From NCBI GenBank assembly GCA_014189435.1, contig CP050293.1, positions 1,183,001 to 1,247,000 of the forward strand: a DNA stretch of 64,000 bases, read 5' to 3'. Under the pieces are notes generated by a model, which ran no database searches, was not told the origin of the DNA, and saw only the letters and a program-made list of their open reading frames with translations. The position numbers and the translations under genes are program-made. Source of the DNA: Mesorhizobium loti (lineage in GTDB: Bacteria; Pseudomonadota; Alphaproteobacteria; Rhizobiales; Rhizobiaceae). Below, piece by piece: positions 51,969-61,432 of this stretch (its first letter is position 1; every line of letters begins with the position of its first letter).

Positions 51969-54900
51969 GTCGATGCCTTGGAGCCGTCGTCGGTGATCGG
52001 CTCGACGAAGCGATGCAGCTTGGCCGGGTTGCCCCGCCAGATCGAGTTGGGCTCCAGCTCTTCGCCCTTCATCACGAAGGAGTCGACATCGACCACCGAG
52101 CCTTCGCCCATCACGACGCCGTAATGGACAAAGGCTGAAGGTCCGAGCGTGCAGCCCTTGCCGATGCGGATGAAGTCGGACTTGAACGCGCCTTCTTCCA
52201 ACGAATGGGCCTGGATGACGCAACCCTCATTGAGGGTGGCGTCGTCGCCGATCTCCACCAGCGAGCGTTCGGTGAGGTTGCTGCCGCCGTCATAGACACG
52301 GCTGCCGACCTTGACGCCGAGCAGGCGCAGGATCATCGGCCGGAACGGCGTGCCGGCGAACAGCCGCACGATCGGCGAATCCGCCAGCTTCCAGTGGCGT
52401 TCGTGGCGCCAGAAGGCGACGTCGTAGATGGTCGTCATCTGCGGCTTCAGCCTGCCGAAACCAAGGCTGGCCCGCTCGACCAGGATGTAGAACGGAATGG
52501 TGATCGCCGAGGTCAGGAGCACGGCGACGAACAGCGCAACCTCGGCCCATTCGGTATAGTAGTTCAGCGCCCGGTCCCAGATCGCCAGCGTGGCGAACAG
52601 CATGACCCATTGCGTTGCCATGAACAGCAGGATCGTCACCAGATTGTGGCGGTTCTTGTGCGGGATGCGCCGGCGCCGGTCGTCCTCATCGACGCCCGCG
52701 ATGAGTTCCTTGTCGCGGTTCACCATGCGCGGGATTTCAAAGGCGGGCGAACCCAAGAGCCCGACATTCTCACGTAGCGGCCCGTCGATGGGGATCATCA
52801 CCTTGGTGCCGAGCAGGACGTTGTCGCCTGTGCGCCCGTCCGGCGGATAGTAGATGTTGTTGCCGAGATAGTTGCGCTCGCCGATGCGTGTCTGTTCGAG
52901 CCGGAAGGCGGAGGCGGATTTGTGCATGTTGATCATGAACAGCCCGTCCGACACCATGGTCTCGGTGCCGATCTCGCACAGAAGCGGGTTTTCGTGCTGC
53001 TGGTTGGAGCCGAAATTGGAACCGGTCTGCACCACCTTGTTGAGGTTCCAGCCGATGGCGCTGATATAGTGCACGATGGCCGAGCTGTCGCCGAACAGGA
53101 GACCGAGCACGCGGGAGTTGCTCGAGAACTCGGCGACCGTCTGCAGCCAGTAGCGGAAGCCGTAGAGTGTGTAGGTGCGGCCTGGCTTCAGGATCAGGTT
53201 TGTCAGGCGCGGCACCAGCGTCGCCGCCAGGAAGGCCACGGCGATGTAGCCGAACAGCGTGACCGTGGTGCCGATCGCGACGATGCCGATCGTCTCCTGA
53301 TAGTCGTCGCCGACGTTTTCCCAGTAGCTGTGAAACAGCAGCGGCAACGGGGTGACGATGGCAAACAGGCCGATCAGCTGAACCGCTTCGAAGAGGAAGC
53401 GCCGGATGTTGGAAGGATCGACATTGCGCACCTTGCAATAATCCGCCTTGGTCGGCACGGCCGGCGATCCATGCCAGCGTTCGCCGTCGGGGATGCTTTG
53501 GCCGCGGTGCAGCGAGGACGAATGGCCAAGCTGGGCGCCGTCGCCGATGCTGGTGTCGATGTCGAGCGTGGAGCCGACGCCGACAAAGGCATCGCGGCCG
53601 ATGGTCAGCGGTCCGGTGTGGATATAGCCGGACTGCGCCCTGAAGCCGAGGATCATCGATTCCTTGCGCAGGATGGTGTTGGCGCCGATCGAGATGAGAT
53701 CCGTGCAGACGGGTACGGATTTCGATTCGATGACGGCGTTCTTGCCGAGCCTGGTGCCCAGAAGCTGCAGGTAGAAGCTGTAGAGCGGGCTGCCGCGGAA
53801 CAGCACGACGGGCGCGGTGCGGATCAATGTCTTGACCACCCAGAAGCGGAAGTAGCGCACGCCCCAGATGGGAAACGCCTCGGCCTTCCAGCGGCCGATG
53901 AGCACCCATTTGGCGATGACGGCAAAGCCCGACATGCCGAAGAACACGGCGGCCGAAAGCCCCACGCAGCGCAAATACAGCTGCAGCGGATCGTCGAGCG
54001 CGTCATACATCCAGTTGAGGCCGCCATTGACCGCCCACAGGGCGCCATAGCTGTAGAGCGCGTAGAACAGCAGCTGTGCCGCGCCGCAGGTCCAGTAGGC
54101 AAAGTTCGAGGCCCGGCGGGTGAGGACGGGCTCGTTGGTGGCCATGGTCATCTCGTCCGCCACGCCCAGATGGAGCGCGAGGCGCGCCACGGTCGGATGG
54201 AGATAGATGTCGCGCATCGACGCCGTCGCCCATTCCTTCCGGGTGCGCACGCGCGCGCAGAAATGCGCCATCAGCAGCGAGTTGGCGCCGAGATCGTCGA
54301 AGAAATTGTCCTCAACGGACACCTCGTCGAATTTCAGCACCGTCGCCAATGCCTCGGCCAGGAAACGCTCGTCGTCATTGCCGGGCGCGACCATGGCGCG
54401 ATCGACTGAGAGCCGCACACTTGTCGGCTTCGGCAACTGGCGCAAATCCACCTTGTTGGAAACCGTCATCGGGATGGCCGGCAGCTCCTCCAGATAGGAG
54501 GGCACCATGTAATCGGGCAGGCGCCGCTTCATCGTCTTGGCGAGTTCCGCGCGCGAAATTGCCGGCTGGTCGGCCTTCGGCGCGTAATAGGCGACGAGTT
54601 CGACGCGGCCGGGCTCGATCTCCCAGGTGGTGACTGCGGCCTGCGCGATCTCGGGCTGGTCGAGCAGCACCGCCTCGATCTCGCCGAGCTCGATGCGGTA
54701 GCCGCGGATCTTCACCTGGGTGTCGATGCGGCCGGCATACTCAATCTCGCCCTGGTCGTTGATCCGGCCAAGGTCGCCCGTGCGGTAGATGCGCTTCGAC
54801 GGGTTGTTCGGCAGGCCGACGAAATCGGCGATGAATTTCTGCTCGGTCAGGTCCGGCCTGTTGAGATAGCCGACCGCCAGCCCGATGCCGGCGATGCCGA

Positions 54901-56128
54901 TCTCGCCCAGCTCGCCCGGCTCGGCAAGCTGCGGCAGCGAAGCGTCGAGAATGACGATGGAGTAGGTCGGCAGCGGCGCGCCGATGGTGACCGGGCTGTC
55001 CGGCGTCAGCGCGCCCATGGTCGCGGTGACGGTCGCTTCGGTCGGGCCGTAGGTGTTGAGGATCTGCCGCCCCGGCTTCGACCAGCGCACCACCAGATTG
55101 TGCGGGCAGGCCTCGCCGCCGACCAAAAGCGTGCGCAGGCTGGGCACATCGGATGTCATCGACGACAGCAGCGTCGGGCTGCAGGCGATGCAGGTGATGT
55201 CGTGGAGCCGCAGGAAATCGGCCAGCTCCTCGCCCACCAGCGGCATCTGGCCAGGTGCTGGCACCACCGTCGCGCCAGCGACGAACGGCACCCAGATCTC
55301 TTCGGAGGAAAAGTCGAAGGCGATGGTCATGCCCTGGTAGACGCGATCGCCCGGCCGGTAGCCGTAGGAGGCGGCGGCGACGTGGATGAAGTTGACGAAA
55401 CTCTGGTGCTTGATGACCACGCCCTTGGGCTTGCCCGTGGTGCCCGAGGTGTAGAGGATGTAGCAGGTGTCGTCGGCGGAAGCGGTCTTGGCATGCGGCT
55501 TCAGCGGCGCGTCGGACTGTTTGGAGATTTCGGTAGCCGCGCTGTCGATGAGCAGATGCGGAACCGGCAGTTGGCCGGCGCGCGACGCGTAGGTGGCGAT
55601 GGTGACGATCAGGCTGACGCCGGCGTCTTCGATGATGAGCGTCATGCGCTCCTCGGGAAACGCGGTGGCCAGCGGCACGAAGGCGGCGCCCGCCTTCATC
55701 ACGGCCAGAAGCGCAACATAGGTCTCCGCCGAGCGGTCGAGGATGAGCCCGACGCGGTCGCCCGGCCGCACGCCGCGCTTGACCAGCAGGCGGGCGAATT
55801 GGTTGGCGCGGCTGTCCAGCTCCTGATAGGTCCAGACACGCCCATCCGAGATCACCGCCGGCAAGGCGGCAAAAGTCTGCGCGAGTTGTTCGAACACCGT
55901 ATCGAGCCGCTCGCCGGGCAAGCCTTGCCGGGCAAAGTCAGCGCCCGTCAGGATTTGCGGGTGCGCGGCCTTTGCCGAGCCGCGAGCGATTTTCGCCAGC
56001 GCATCGACGCTTGCCATGCCGCCTTCGGGTTCAATGCCCGATCGGTCCATGTCCAGTGCGGCGATATCGAGACCGTGATCCATTTCCATACTTTCCCGTC
56101 CTGGCCGGGAATCACCCGGCACGGCCAT
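51965..56128 (-). CDS. Pls/PosA family NRPS-like membrane protein
   Basis: The protein has up to 1387 residues. The adenylation domain (about 75-575) has core motifs YTSGTTGKPKG (226-236), FDFSSEEIW with Asp272 at the amino-acid-binding position, NTYGPTEATV, YRTGDLGRI and NKVDLRQL (Lys559). The carrier domain has DDLGANSLL (Ser617). Then comes a multi-helix membrane region with interleaved left-handed beta-helix repeats, a layout of poly-epsilon-lysine-type Pls and PosA. It lacks a condensation domain, so peptide bonds would form in the membrane domain. Start 56128; 56089 is an alternative. First gene of the operon. Confidence 0.92.
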   Translation of the reverse strand: MAVPGDSRPGRESMEMDHGLDIAALDMDRSGIEPEGGMASVDALAKIARGSAKAAHPQILTGADFARQGLPGERLDTVFEQLAQTFAALPAVISDGRVWTYQELDSRANQFARLLVKRGVRPGDRVGLILDRSAETYVALLAVMKAGAAFVPLATAFPEERMTLIIEDAGVSLIVTIATYASRAGQLPVPHLLIDSAATEISKQSDAPLKPHAKTASADDTCYILYTSGTTGKPKGVVIKHQSFVNFIHVAAASYGYRPGDRVYQGMTIAFDFSSEEIWVPFVAGATVVPAPGQMPLVGEELADFLRLHDITCIACSPTLLSSMTSDVPSLRTLLVGGEACPHNLVVRWSKPGRQILNTYGPTEATVTATMGALTPDSPVTIGAPLPTYSIVILDASLPQLAEPGELGEIGIAGIGLAVGYLNRPDLTEQKFIADFVGLPNNPSKRIYRTGDLGRINDQGEIEYAGRIDTQVKIRGYRIELGEIEAVLLDQPEIAQAAVTTWEIEPGRVELVAYYAPKADQPAISRAELAKTMKRRLPDYMVPSYLEELPAIPMTVSNKVDLRQLPKPTSVRLSVDRAMVAPGNDDERFLAEALATVLKFDEVSVEDNFFDDLGANSLLMAHFCARVRTRKEWATASMRDIYLHPTVARLALHLGVADEMTMATNEPVLTRRASNFAYWTCGAAQLLFYALYSYGALWAVNGGLNWMYDALDDPLQLYLRCVGLSAAVFFGMSGFAVIAKWVLIGRWKAEAFPIWGVRYFRFWVVKTLIRTAPVVLFRGSPLYSFYLQLLGTRLGKNAVIESKSVPVCTDLISIGANTILRKESMILGFRAQSGYIHTGPLTIGRDAFVGVGSTLDIDTSIGDGAQLGHSSSLHRGQSIPDGERWHGSPAVPTKADYCKVRNVDPSNIRRFLFEAVQLIGLFAIVTPLPLLFHSYWENVGDDYQETIGIVAIGTTVTLFGYIAVAFLAATLVPRLTNLILKPGRTYTLYGFRYWLQTVAEFSSNSRVLGLLFGDSSAIVHYISAIGWNLNKVVQTGSNFGSNQQHENPLLCEIGTETMVSDGLFMINMHKSASAFRLEQTRIGERNYLGNNIYYPPDGRTGDNVLLGTKVMIPIDGPLRENVGLLGSPAFEIPRMVNRDKELIAGVDEDDRRRRIPHKNRHNLVTILLFMATQWVMLFATLAIWDRALNYYTEWAEVALFVAVLLTSAITIPFYILVERASLGFGRLKPQMTTIYDVAFWRHERHWKLADSPIVRLFAGTPFRPMILRLLGVKVGSRVYDGGSNLTERSLVEIGDDATLNEGCVIQAHSLEEGAFKSDFIRIGKGCTLGPSAFVHYGVVMGEGSVVDVDSFVMKGEELEPNSIWRGNPAKLHRFVEPITDDGSKAST

Positions 56129-56130
56129 TT

Positions 56131-56272
56131 TCCCGGCCGTTGCGGGGCGGTTATGCCATCCGATCTTTTCGCCAGTTTTTCCGAACTGTTGAATATTGTT
56201 TCTGGAGTGTGTCTGGGCGCGGTTCCTACCCTGCGCCTGAGGGCTGCGAACTCAGGTCAACACAAGGCCTGA
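56131..56272 (+). other. Conserved element / 39-residue ORF, copy 2
   Basis: Matches 23367-23458 through 56222. From ATG 56153 it encodes 39 residues beginning MPSDLFASFSELLNIVSGVC and stops at 56272. It starts 24 bases from the Pls start, divergent. The other copy also starts divergent from a minus-strand gene. Whether the constraint is on the peptide or the RNA is open. Confidence 0.5.
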
Positions 56273-56334
56273 CGCCGGCCAGTCCGGCGGTGTCGGCAGC
56301 TTTGTTCCGCCGGCTTTTCGATAGGAATTTATTC

Positions 56335-56417
56335 TTGACACCGTGAGGGCAGCTATGCTACATGCCCGTCCATGGTGTTGATCTGCGCCAGTGACCCGCC
56401 CGCACAGGCGGGTTTTT
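56335..56417 (+). ncRNA. Candidate small RNA with promoter and terminator
   Basis: TTGACA at 56335, a -10-like GCTACA at 56357 (16-base spacing), and a terminator at 56394-56417 would define a transcript of about 50 bases. The interior ATCTGCGCCAGTGACC is not protein-like. No known family was recognised. Confidence 0.4.
56394..56417 (+). terminator. Intrinsic terminator
   Basis: ACCCGCC, six-base loop, GGCGGGT, then TTTT. Well placed to end the short transcript from the TTGACA promoter. Confidence 0.8.
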
Positions 56418-56533
56418 GCGTTCTATGCTTCGTCAACCAACGCGCCGGCGCCCCAACCCGCTAACCCGGATTTGCGCCGCTCTCCCCTTGTTGGCCCTTG
56501 GGAGGAGGGCGAAGCCTCCGCCGTCGAGCTCCA

Positions 56534-56697
56534 CGGCGCCCCCCTCTGCCCTGCCGGGCATCTCCCCCACAAGGAGGGAGATTGGCCGATACATCCGCTT
56601 TCGCCAATTTTTCAACGTTGCAAGAAAAACGCCGGCGCCGAAGCTGCCAATCTCCCCACAAGTGGGGGAGATGGCCGGCAGGCCAGAGGGGGGCGCC
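56534..56697. repeat. Repeat A copy 4: long inverted-repeat element
   Basis: CCCCCTCTGCCCTGCCGGGC arm and the opposite GGCCGGCAGGCCAGAGGGG arm, diverged from copies 1 and 2 but with paired changes in both arms, and the CTTTCGCCAATTTTTCAACG spacer. The compensating changes suggest the stem is under selection or copied together. Confidence 0.8.
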
Positions 56698-56750
56698 GTA
56701 GGGCGCCAACCTTCGTGCGGGCCTTCGCCCGACGATCACGCAAATTTTTT

Positions 56751-56775
56751 GGATCGTTCGGATCGGCGCGGCGTT
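56751..56775 (+). promoter_or_regulatory. EcfG-like promoter, one mismatch
   Basis: GGATC (consensus GGAAC), 16 bases, CGTT, 27 bases before the ATG of the DUF2934 gene. The spacing is right and the -10 is perfect; the -35 differs by one base. Confidence 0.4.
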
Positions 56776-56802
56776 CATCCCTGACGCAACGGAGGACGTG
56801 AC

Positions 56803-57126
56803 ATGAGCGACGAACGGCACGAAAAAATCCAGCAGCGCGCATACGAGATCTGGCAACGCGAAGGCGGCCTTCATGGCGACCCCGAGCGGCACTGGCACCA
56901 GGCCGAGGCCGAGATCGACCGCGAGGCAGCGCTGCCGATGACGGCGGATGATGCGCTGCCGGAAACCGGCGAGATCGCCAGCTCCGACGTGCTGGCGGTC
57001 GAGGCGCTGGCGGTGCGCACCGGCATATCGGGCGACGAGGCGCAGGCGCTGATCGACCGCCTGGGTAATGACCGCGCCGCGGTCGAGCAAGCCGCCCGCA
57101 GCCTCAAGGCCAAGCGGAAATCCTGA
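56803..57126 (+). CDS. DUF2934/DUF3606-type small protein
   Basis: The protein has 107 residues. The N-terminal DUF2934 (RAYEIWQREGGLHGDPERHW) and a C-terminal helix-turn segment TGISGDEAQALIDRLGNDRAAVEQAA like DUF3606 or CsbD-adjacent stress proteins. It is soluble and acidic, then basic at the end. CGGAGGACGTGAC precedes the ATG. Followed by a 49-residue basic protein; a decayed second copy of both lies at 61270-61582. Confidence 0.8.
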   Translation: MSDERHEKIQQRAYEIWQREGGLHGDPERHWHQAEAEIDREAALPMTADDALPETGEIASSDVLAVEALAVRTGISGDEAQALIDRLGNDRAAVEQAARSLKAKRKS

Positions 57127-57144
57127 TCAGCCTGGGAGAGCGAG

Positions 57145-57294
57145 ATGATCCGGAAACTGAAAGGCGGAAAATACCGCCTCTATTCACGCAAGAAGGACGA
57201 GACGACCGGCAAGCGGCGCAACCTGGGCACGTTCGATACGCGCGAGGCGGCGGAGAAGCATGAGCGGGAGGTGCAGTATTTCAAGCGGCATTGA
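57145..57294 (+). CDS. 49-residue basic protein, copy 1
   Basis: Begins MIRKLKGGKYRLYSRKKDET and ends HEREVQYFKRH. Very Lys/Arg-rich, as for a nucleic-acid-binding or ribosome-associated peptide. TGGGAGAGCGAG precedes the ATG, 18 bases after the DUF2934 stop. Copy 2 at 61433 differs by one residue. Confidence 0.75.
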   Translation: MIRKLKGGKYRLYSRKKDETTGKRRNLGTFDTREAAEKHEREVQYFKRH

Positions 57295-57337
57295 GGGGCG
57301 CCGCTGTTCACTGGGCAGGCAAGTCGGTGGCAACCCT

Positions 57338-59200
57338 CTACTGCAGCGTCCGTGCACTCTGCCAAAGCCAGATTGCGAGCGAGCCGGATCGCCCACGGAT
57401 TTGTGTCTCCACGGGCCCTTTTAGGGTACCGGATTGGAGCAACGCGCACTCGCGGCCGGCGGCATCGAGCATTATGTCACTCACCGCGACTTCAGCGTTC
57501 TGGTCGGCCGCGATCTCCATCAAGCGACTGGCAACGTTGACTGTGTCACCTATGGCTGCGATGTGCTGACGGCCTTCGCTGCCGAGCCGAGAGGCTACGA
57601 TTGTTCCGTGGTGGGCTCCAATCTTGAAGCCGAGCCGGGATGCAGTCGATGCAGGCAACGAGCCGAGCCAATCGTTGGTGCGGCTGGAGAGCCCTACACA
57701 ACAGCGGGCGGCATTGAAGGCGTCATTTGTCGCTGGTTCCGGCAGGCCGAACAGGATCATGGCTCCGTCACCCATGAAATTCGTGACGACGCCACCGCAG
57801 CTCGTCACTTCTTCGCCGACCAACGCATGAAAACCGTTCAGGAGCTCACGTGTGGCGACCGGTCCCAAGGATTCACTCAGTCCGGTGAAGCCGGACAGGT
57901 CGATGAACAGGATGGCGGCGTCTACCCGGACGGGGTCCGAGAGGAAGTCGCCATGCTTGGCCAGCCACTCCCCCATGCCTGGGGCTTCAACGCGTTGAAG
58001 CAATTGGCTCTGCGTTGCGAAAAATTGGGCCCGGCTCCTGCCCAGCCAAAGCTGCATGGCCCCGTACAAGATAGCCGGCGGAACGGCGGCGGTCATCGGC
58101 AACGCGGCGCTCAGCCAGATGTGGTGCGAGAAAGCGGTCATGTTGACCACGAACCAGATCAGGATCACGCCGGCGATCGCCGCGAGGCCGCCGGCGTTTC
58201 GCCGCCATGCCAACAGCCCGACAAGAATCATCGGCAGCACCACCGCAAAGCCGGCATCCGCAAGCCGAACATGCTGGTCTCGCACAATTGCGTCGCCGGC
58301 CATCAGATGGGCAATCGCCGTCGATATGACTTCGACGCCCGGCAGTATGGGATCGAACGGTGTCGGGAAAACATCGCCGGTGCCGGTTGCCGTTGCTCCG
58401 ATCACAACAATTCGATCCCGGATCGTGCCGGGATCGAATTGGCCGTCCAGCACGGTCGCCGCGCTGATCGTGCGGATCGTGCCGCGGGGACCGTAGAATG
58501 TCAGGGGCAGGATGTGACCAATGTCTGTCCGAATGGACCGTCCGCCCAGGGATAGATGATCGGCTGCGATTTCCGGATCCTCTCCCGCTGCCATGGCGGC
58601 AACACGCAAGGGGAAAGATGCTTCCAGCCGATCTCCGGCCCGAAACAGCAACGGCACGAAGCGGGGCGTTCCCGTCTTGTCGGTGGCCACGTTCACGACG
58701 CCGACAGCCGCGACATCCGAGAACGCTTTCAGGGGCCACAGGAACCGCTCGGCATTCGGCACGCCGGCGATGGGTCCTTCGCCCACCGTCCATTGCTTGC
58801 CTCCGGGGTAGACCGCCGCGGCTGCGACTACGCTTGCACCCCCGCTCAGCGAACGCGCGAGCGCCTCATCATTGTCTTTTGCCCCGGGATCGACCAGCAG
58901 CAGGTCGAGCGCAATGGCTTTCGGTCCAAGCCGCGCTATCGTATCGACAAGCCGGGCAAGCGTGGCGCGGCTGAGGGGATATGCGCCCTCCTGCCGCACC
59001 GCGTCGTCGTCTATCGCGACAATGGTCATCAGCTCCGGTGGCTTTGCCGTTCCTCGAACAAGCGTTCGAAGATCGGTCATCGTTGCTTCGACGCGATCGA
59101 GAAACCACAAATGACCACGCCAGTGCGCGAAGCCCAGGCCGGCGCCCCAAAGACCCGCCAGAATGAGCGCGATCAGCGTCGGAAGCGCTCGCCTGCCCAC
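57338..59200 (-). CDS. CHASE2-domain adenylate/guanylate cyclase
   Basis: The protein has 620 residues. An N-terminal helix, a periplasmic CHASE2 sensor domain (about 30-330, AIALDLLLVDPGAKDNDEAL, FYGPRGTIRTI), three helices (about 340-420), and a class III cyclase domain (about 450-610): AILFIDLSGFTGLSE and VVTNFMGDGAMILFG carry the two metal-binding Asp, then IAAIGDTVNVASRL. The start is GTG 59200, 6 bases after the FecR stop. An osmotic or redox signal sensor in this operon is plausible. Confidence 0.93.
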   Translation of the reverse strand: MGRRALPTLIALILAGLWGAGLGFAHWRGHLWFLDRVEATMTDLRTLVRGTAKPPELMTIVAIDDDAVRQEGAYPLSRATLARLVDTIARLGPKAIALDLLLVDPGAKDNDEALARSLSGGASVVAAAAVYPGGKQWTVGEGPIAGVPNAERFLWPLKAFSDVAAVGVVNVATDKTGTPRFVPLLFRAGDRLEASFPLRVAAMAAGEDPEIAADHLSLGGRSIRTDIGHILPLTFYGPRGTIRTISAATVLDGQFDPGTIRDRIVVIGATATGTGDVFPTPFDPILPGVEVISTAIAHLMAGDAIVRDQHVRLADAGFAVVLPMILVGLLAWRRNAGGLAAIAGVILIWFVVNMTAFSHHIWLSAALPMTAAVPPAILYGAMQLWLGRSRAQFFATQSQLLQRVEAPGMGEWLAKHGDFLSDPVRVDAAILFIDLSGFTGLSESLGPVATRELLNGFHALVGEEVTSCGGVVTNFMGDGAMILFGLPEPATNDAFNAARCCVGLSSRTNDWLGSLPASTASRLGFKIGAHHGTIVASRLGSEGRQHIAAIGDTVNVASRLMEIAADQNAEVAVSDIMLDAAGRECALLQSGTLKGPVETQIRGRSGSLAIWLWQSARTLQ

Positions 59201-59206
59201 TGCAGT

Positions 59207-59737
59207 TCACTGGCCGAAACGGGCCAGCAATGCGGAAACACGCTTGGCGGGCCAGCGCTTGACGGTCAGTGGTTCTGTGCCGGGCCCGACGTCGACGCCT
59301 TGGCCCGGCGCCAGCACCACGCCGGCATTGGACGCCGGCCGGTTTACGGCGACGCGACCTCTGAGGACGAACACGGACGTCTTGCCCTGGCCAACGTCGA
59401 CTGCCCATTTGGTGCCTCGCGCCGCGGCGATCGCCTGCGGGGTGACAACCGCGAAGCCACCCGGGACCGAGCCGGCTGGAGCATCGAGCAGCAGCGCCTT
59501 GCGCCGCAACCTGACCGTATCGACCTTGCCGTTTCGATCGCGGTCCAACAGCGTAAAACGAGCGCCACCTTCCACAATGATGGTAATGCCTTCCCGACAT
59601 TTCAGAATCTGTCGGGACGTGCCGGCCACCGGCTTGAACGTACACCCAGCGTCCTGTGCCAGCGCGGCATCCATCCAGAAGACACCGGCAAACAGGCCAG
59701 CCACAAGGCTACGGAAAAATCGACCTCTTGCGCTCAT
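59207..59737 (-). CDS. FecR-domain secreted protein
   Basis: The protein has 176 residues. Signal peptide (MSARGRFFRSLVAGLFAGVF, cut after ALAQ near residue 28) followed by one FecR-like beta domain: AVVTPQAIAAARGTKWAVDV, TSVFVLRGRVAVNR, VVLAPGQGVDV. It is the extracellular FecR repeat without an anti-sigma region, as found beside CHASE2 cyclases. ATG 59737 is 29 bases past the oxidoreductase stop. Probably presents a ligand to the cyclase sensor. Confidence 0.88.
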   Translation of the reverse strand: MSARGRFFRSLVAGLFAGVFWMDAALAQDAGCTFKPVAGTSRQILKCREGITIIVEGGARFTLLDRDRNGKVDTVRLRRKALLLDAPAGSVPGGFAVVTPQAIAAARGTKWAVDVGQGKTSVFVLRGRVAVNRPASNAGVVLAPGQGVDVGPGTEPLTVKRWPAKRVSALLARFGQ

Positions 59738-59766
59738 CAACGCCTCCTTGGGTTTCCCGGCTCTTC

Positions 59767-60918
59767 TCAAACGATCTTGACGTGCCGCGTCACCTGGCCA
59801 TTGCTCTCCCAGTATGTGTGCTTCTTGGCGATCAAGGGATCGTCCATTGCTGGCTGAACCTGTCCCGTGGTGCTGACCGCGCGCGAGGTCACCGTGTGTT
59901 CTCCCGGCGAGGGGTTTGCCCAGGGCAGGGACCAGATTTTCCAGGCGTGTTCGGCCTCCTCGCTGTGGTCGATGGTCGCCGGGGCCCAGGGCGCTTGATC
60001 GATTTGCACTTCGACCCGGTCGATAGGTGCCCCCCAGGCCGCGCCGACGATGGCGTAGTCCGAGCCTTTCTTGGTGACCTTCGCGGGTGCCGACTTCAGC
60101 AGCGCCCGGCCCACCGAGGTCTCGGCCCATACGGTCTCGCCATTGTGGTCTTCCTCCCGGATGGTGACATAGTCGCGGGCCATCAGAAGGCTCATGAAGC
60201 GGGTGTCGCGAACCTCGATGCGCTTCAGCCACTTGACGTTGGCGATCCCGTACCAGCCCGGAGCAATAAGCCGCAGCGGGGAACCGTTGGCCGCCGGCAA
60301 GGCGGCGCCGTTCATTTCATAGCAGAGAAGATTGTCGGGATTCATCGCGTCGGCGAGCGACATGCTGCGCGCGAAATTCTGCTTCATCTTCACGTCGCGT
60401 ATTGCGACCTCGCTTTCGTCAGTCCCGAAAAAGACGACCTCGATGCCCTCTTTCAAAACGCCGGCTTCCTCGAGGATCGGCGCCAGCGGCGTCCCTGCCC
60501 ATTTGGCATTGCCGATGCCGCCGGTGAAAAAGGGAAACCCGTGGTTGCCCGAGCATTCCACCGTGAAAACCACCTCCTGGCGCGGCCGCGCCCTGATGTC
60601 GGCGAGCGTCAGCTTCAGGGGCTTCTTGACCAGGCCCTCGATCTCCATGGACCATGTCTTGTCGTCGATCGTCGGTCGATTGAAATGCGAGATGCTGAAG
60701 AACTTGTCGTTTGGCGTTATCCAGCTATCCAGATCCTCCCAAACAAGCTGCGTCTTGATACCTTCCGGATTGGGGTTTTCGGTCGGCTGATCCAGCCACG
60801 GAACAATTTCCTCGCCCGCCTGTGTTGGAAAGGCGTAAGCGCGACGCGAAAGAGCAGCGATTGCGACAAGAGCCGCGCTTCCTTGGACAAGAAGTTCTCT
60901 GCGTTGAATGCTATGCAT
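59767..60918 (-). CDS. Sulfite oxidase-like molybdopterin oxidoreductase
   Basis: The protein has 383 residues. Twin-arginine-type signal (RRELLVQGSAALVAIAALS, residues 6-24) and a sulfite-oxidase fold with the Moco Cys in VVFTVECSGNHG (Cys122) and a C-terminal dimerisation domain (WSLPWANPSPGEHTVTSRAV). Known relatives are SorA/SorT and YedY-like enzymes; sulfite or a related oxyanion or sulfoxide is likely but unproven. GGGAGGTAACCAAC precedes ATG 60918. First gene of the operon. Confidence 0.93.
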   Translation of the reverse strand: MHSIQRRELLVQGSAALVAIAALSRRAYAFPTQAGEEIVPWLDQPTENPNPEGIKTQLVWEDLDSWITPNDKFFSISHFNRPTIDDKTWSMEIEGLVKKPLKLTLADIRARPRQEVVFTVECSGNHGFPFFTGGIGNAKWAGTPLAPILEEAGVLKEGIEVVFFGTDESEVAIRDVKMKQNFARSMSLADAMNPDNLLCYEMNGAALPAANGSPLRLIAPGWYGIANVKWLKRIEVRDTRFMSLLMARDYVTIREEDHNGETVWAETSVGRALLKSAPAKVTKKGSDYAIVGAAWGAPIDRVEVQIDQAPWAPATIDHSEEAEHAWKIWSLPWANPSPGEHTVTSRAVSTTGQVQPAMDDPLIAKKHTYWESNGQVTRHVKIV

Positions 60919-61269
60919 GTTGGTTACCTCCCAGTTGATCCGGAACAGGCTGCAACGTGCGTTAGGCCGAAGCCTGATCACGGATAGGCGCCACGATGAA
61001 AATCATGCCCAGCCGGAAGTATCCGGATAGGTCAGACAATCACCGACGCACCTCAAGCATGTGAAGTGTTGGGCGAAACTCTGGCATGCGTTTCGCAACC
61101 CAAGAGTGCGCCTTTGAAAAGGACGTGTCCACAACTTGGACGGGACATGACAATTTTGTGGCATTCCAGACCGATTTCCTGTCGTGCCATTGCTGCTCAG
61201 ATCGCAACGGGCCGGCCGGGCCTTCGGTGGGGCACACAAGAGCGGAGGGGCCGAGCCGGTCTAAGCCGG
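60919..61269. other. Intergenic 351 bases, promoter region only
   Basis: No gene or repeat seen. It should contain the promoter for the minus-strand sulfite-oxidase operon. A TTTGAAAAGG patch is at 61111. Confidence 0.35.
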
Positions 61270-61414
61270 GATCGCCGGGTGGCGAGTTCCGACGTGCTGG
61301 AGGTCGAGGCGCTGGCGGCCGGCGGGCGACGAGGCACAGGCGCTGATCGACAGGCCGGGCAGCCGCGCGGCCACCGAGCAAGCGCGCAACCTCAAGACCA
61401 AGCGGAAATCCTGA
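61270..61414 (+). pseudogene. Decayed copy of the DUF2934/DUF3606 gene
   Basis: DNA matches 56980-57126 from CGAGTTCCGACGTGCTGGAG to AAGCGGAAATCCTGA, but internal deletions shift the frame, and the N-terminal DUF2934 half is missing. The spacer and start of the downstream 49-residue gene are preserved. Confidence 0.75.
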
Positions 61415-61432
61415 TCAGCCAGGGAGAACGAG

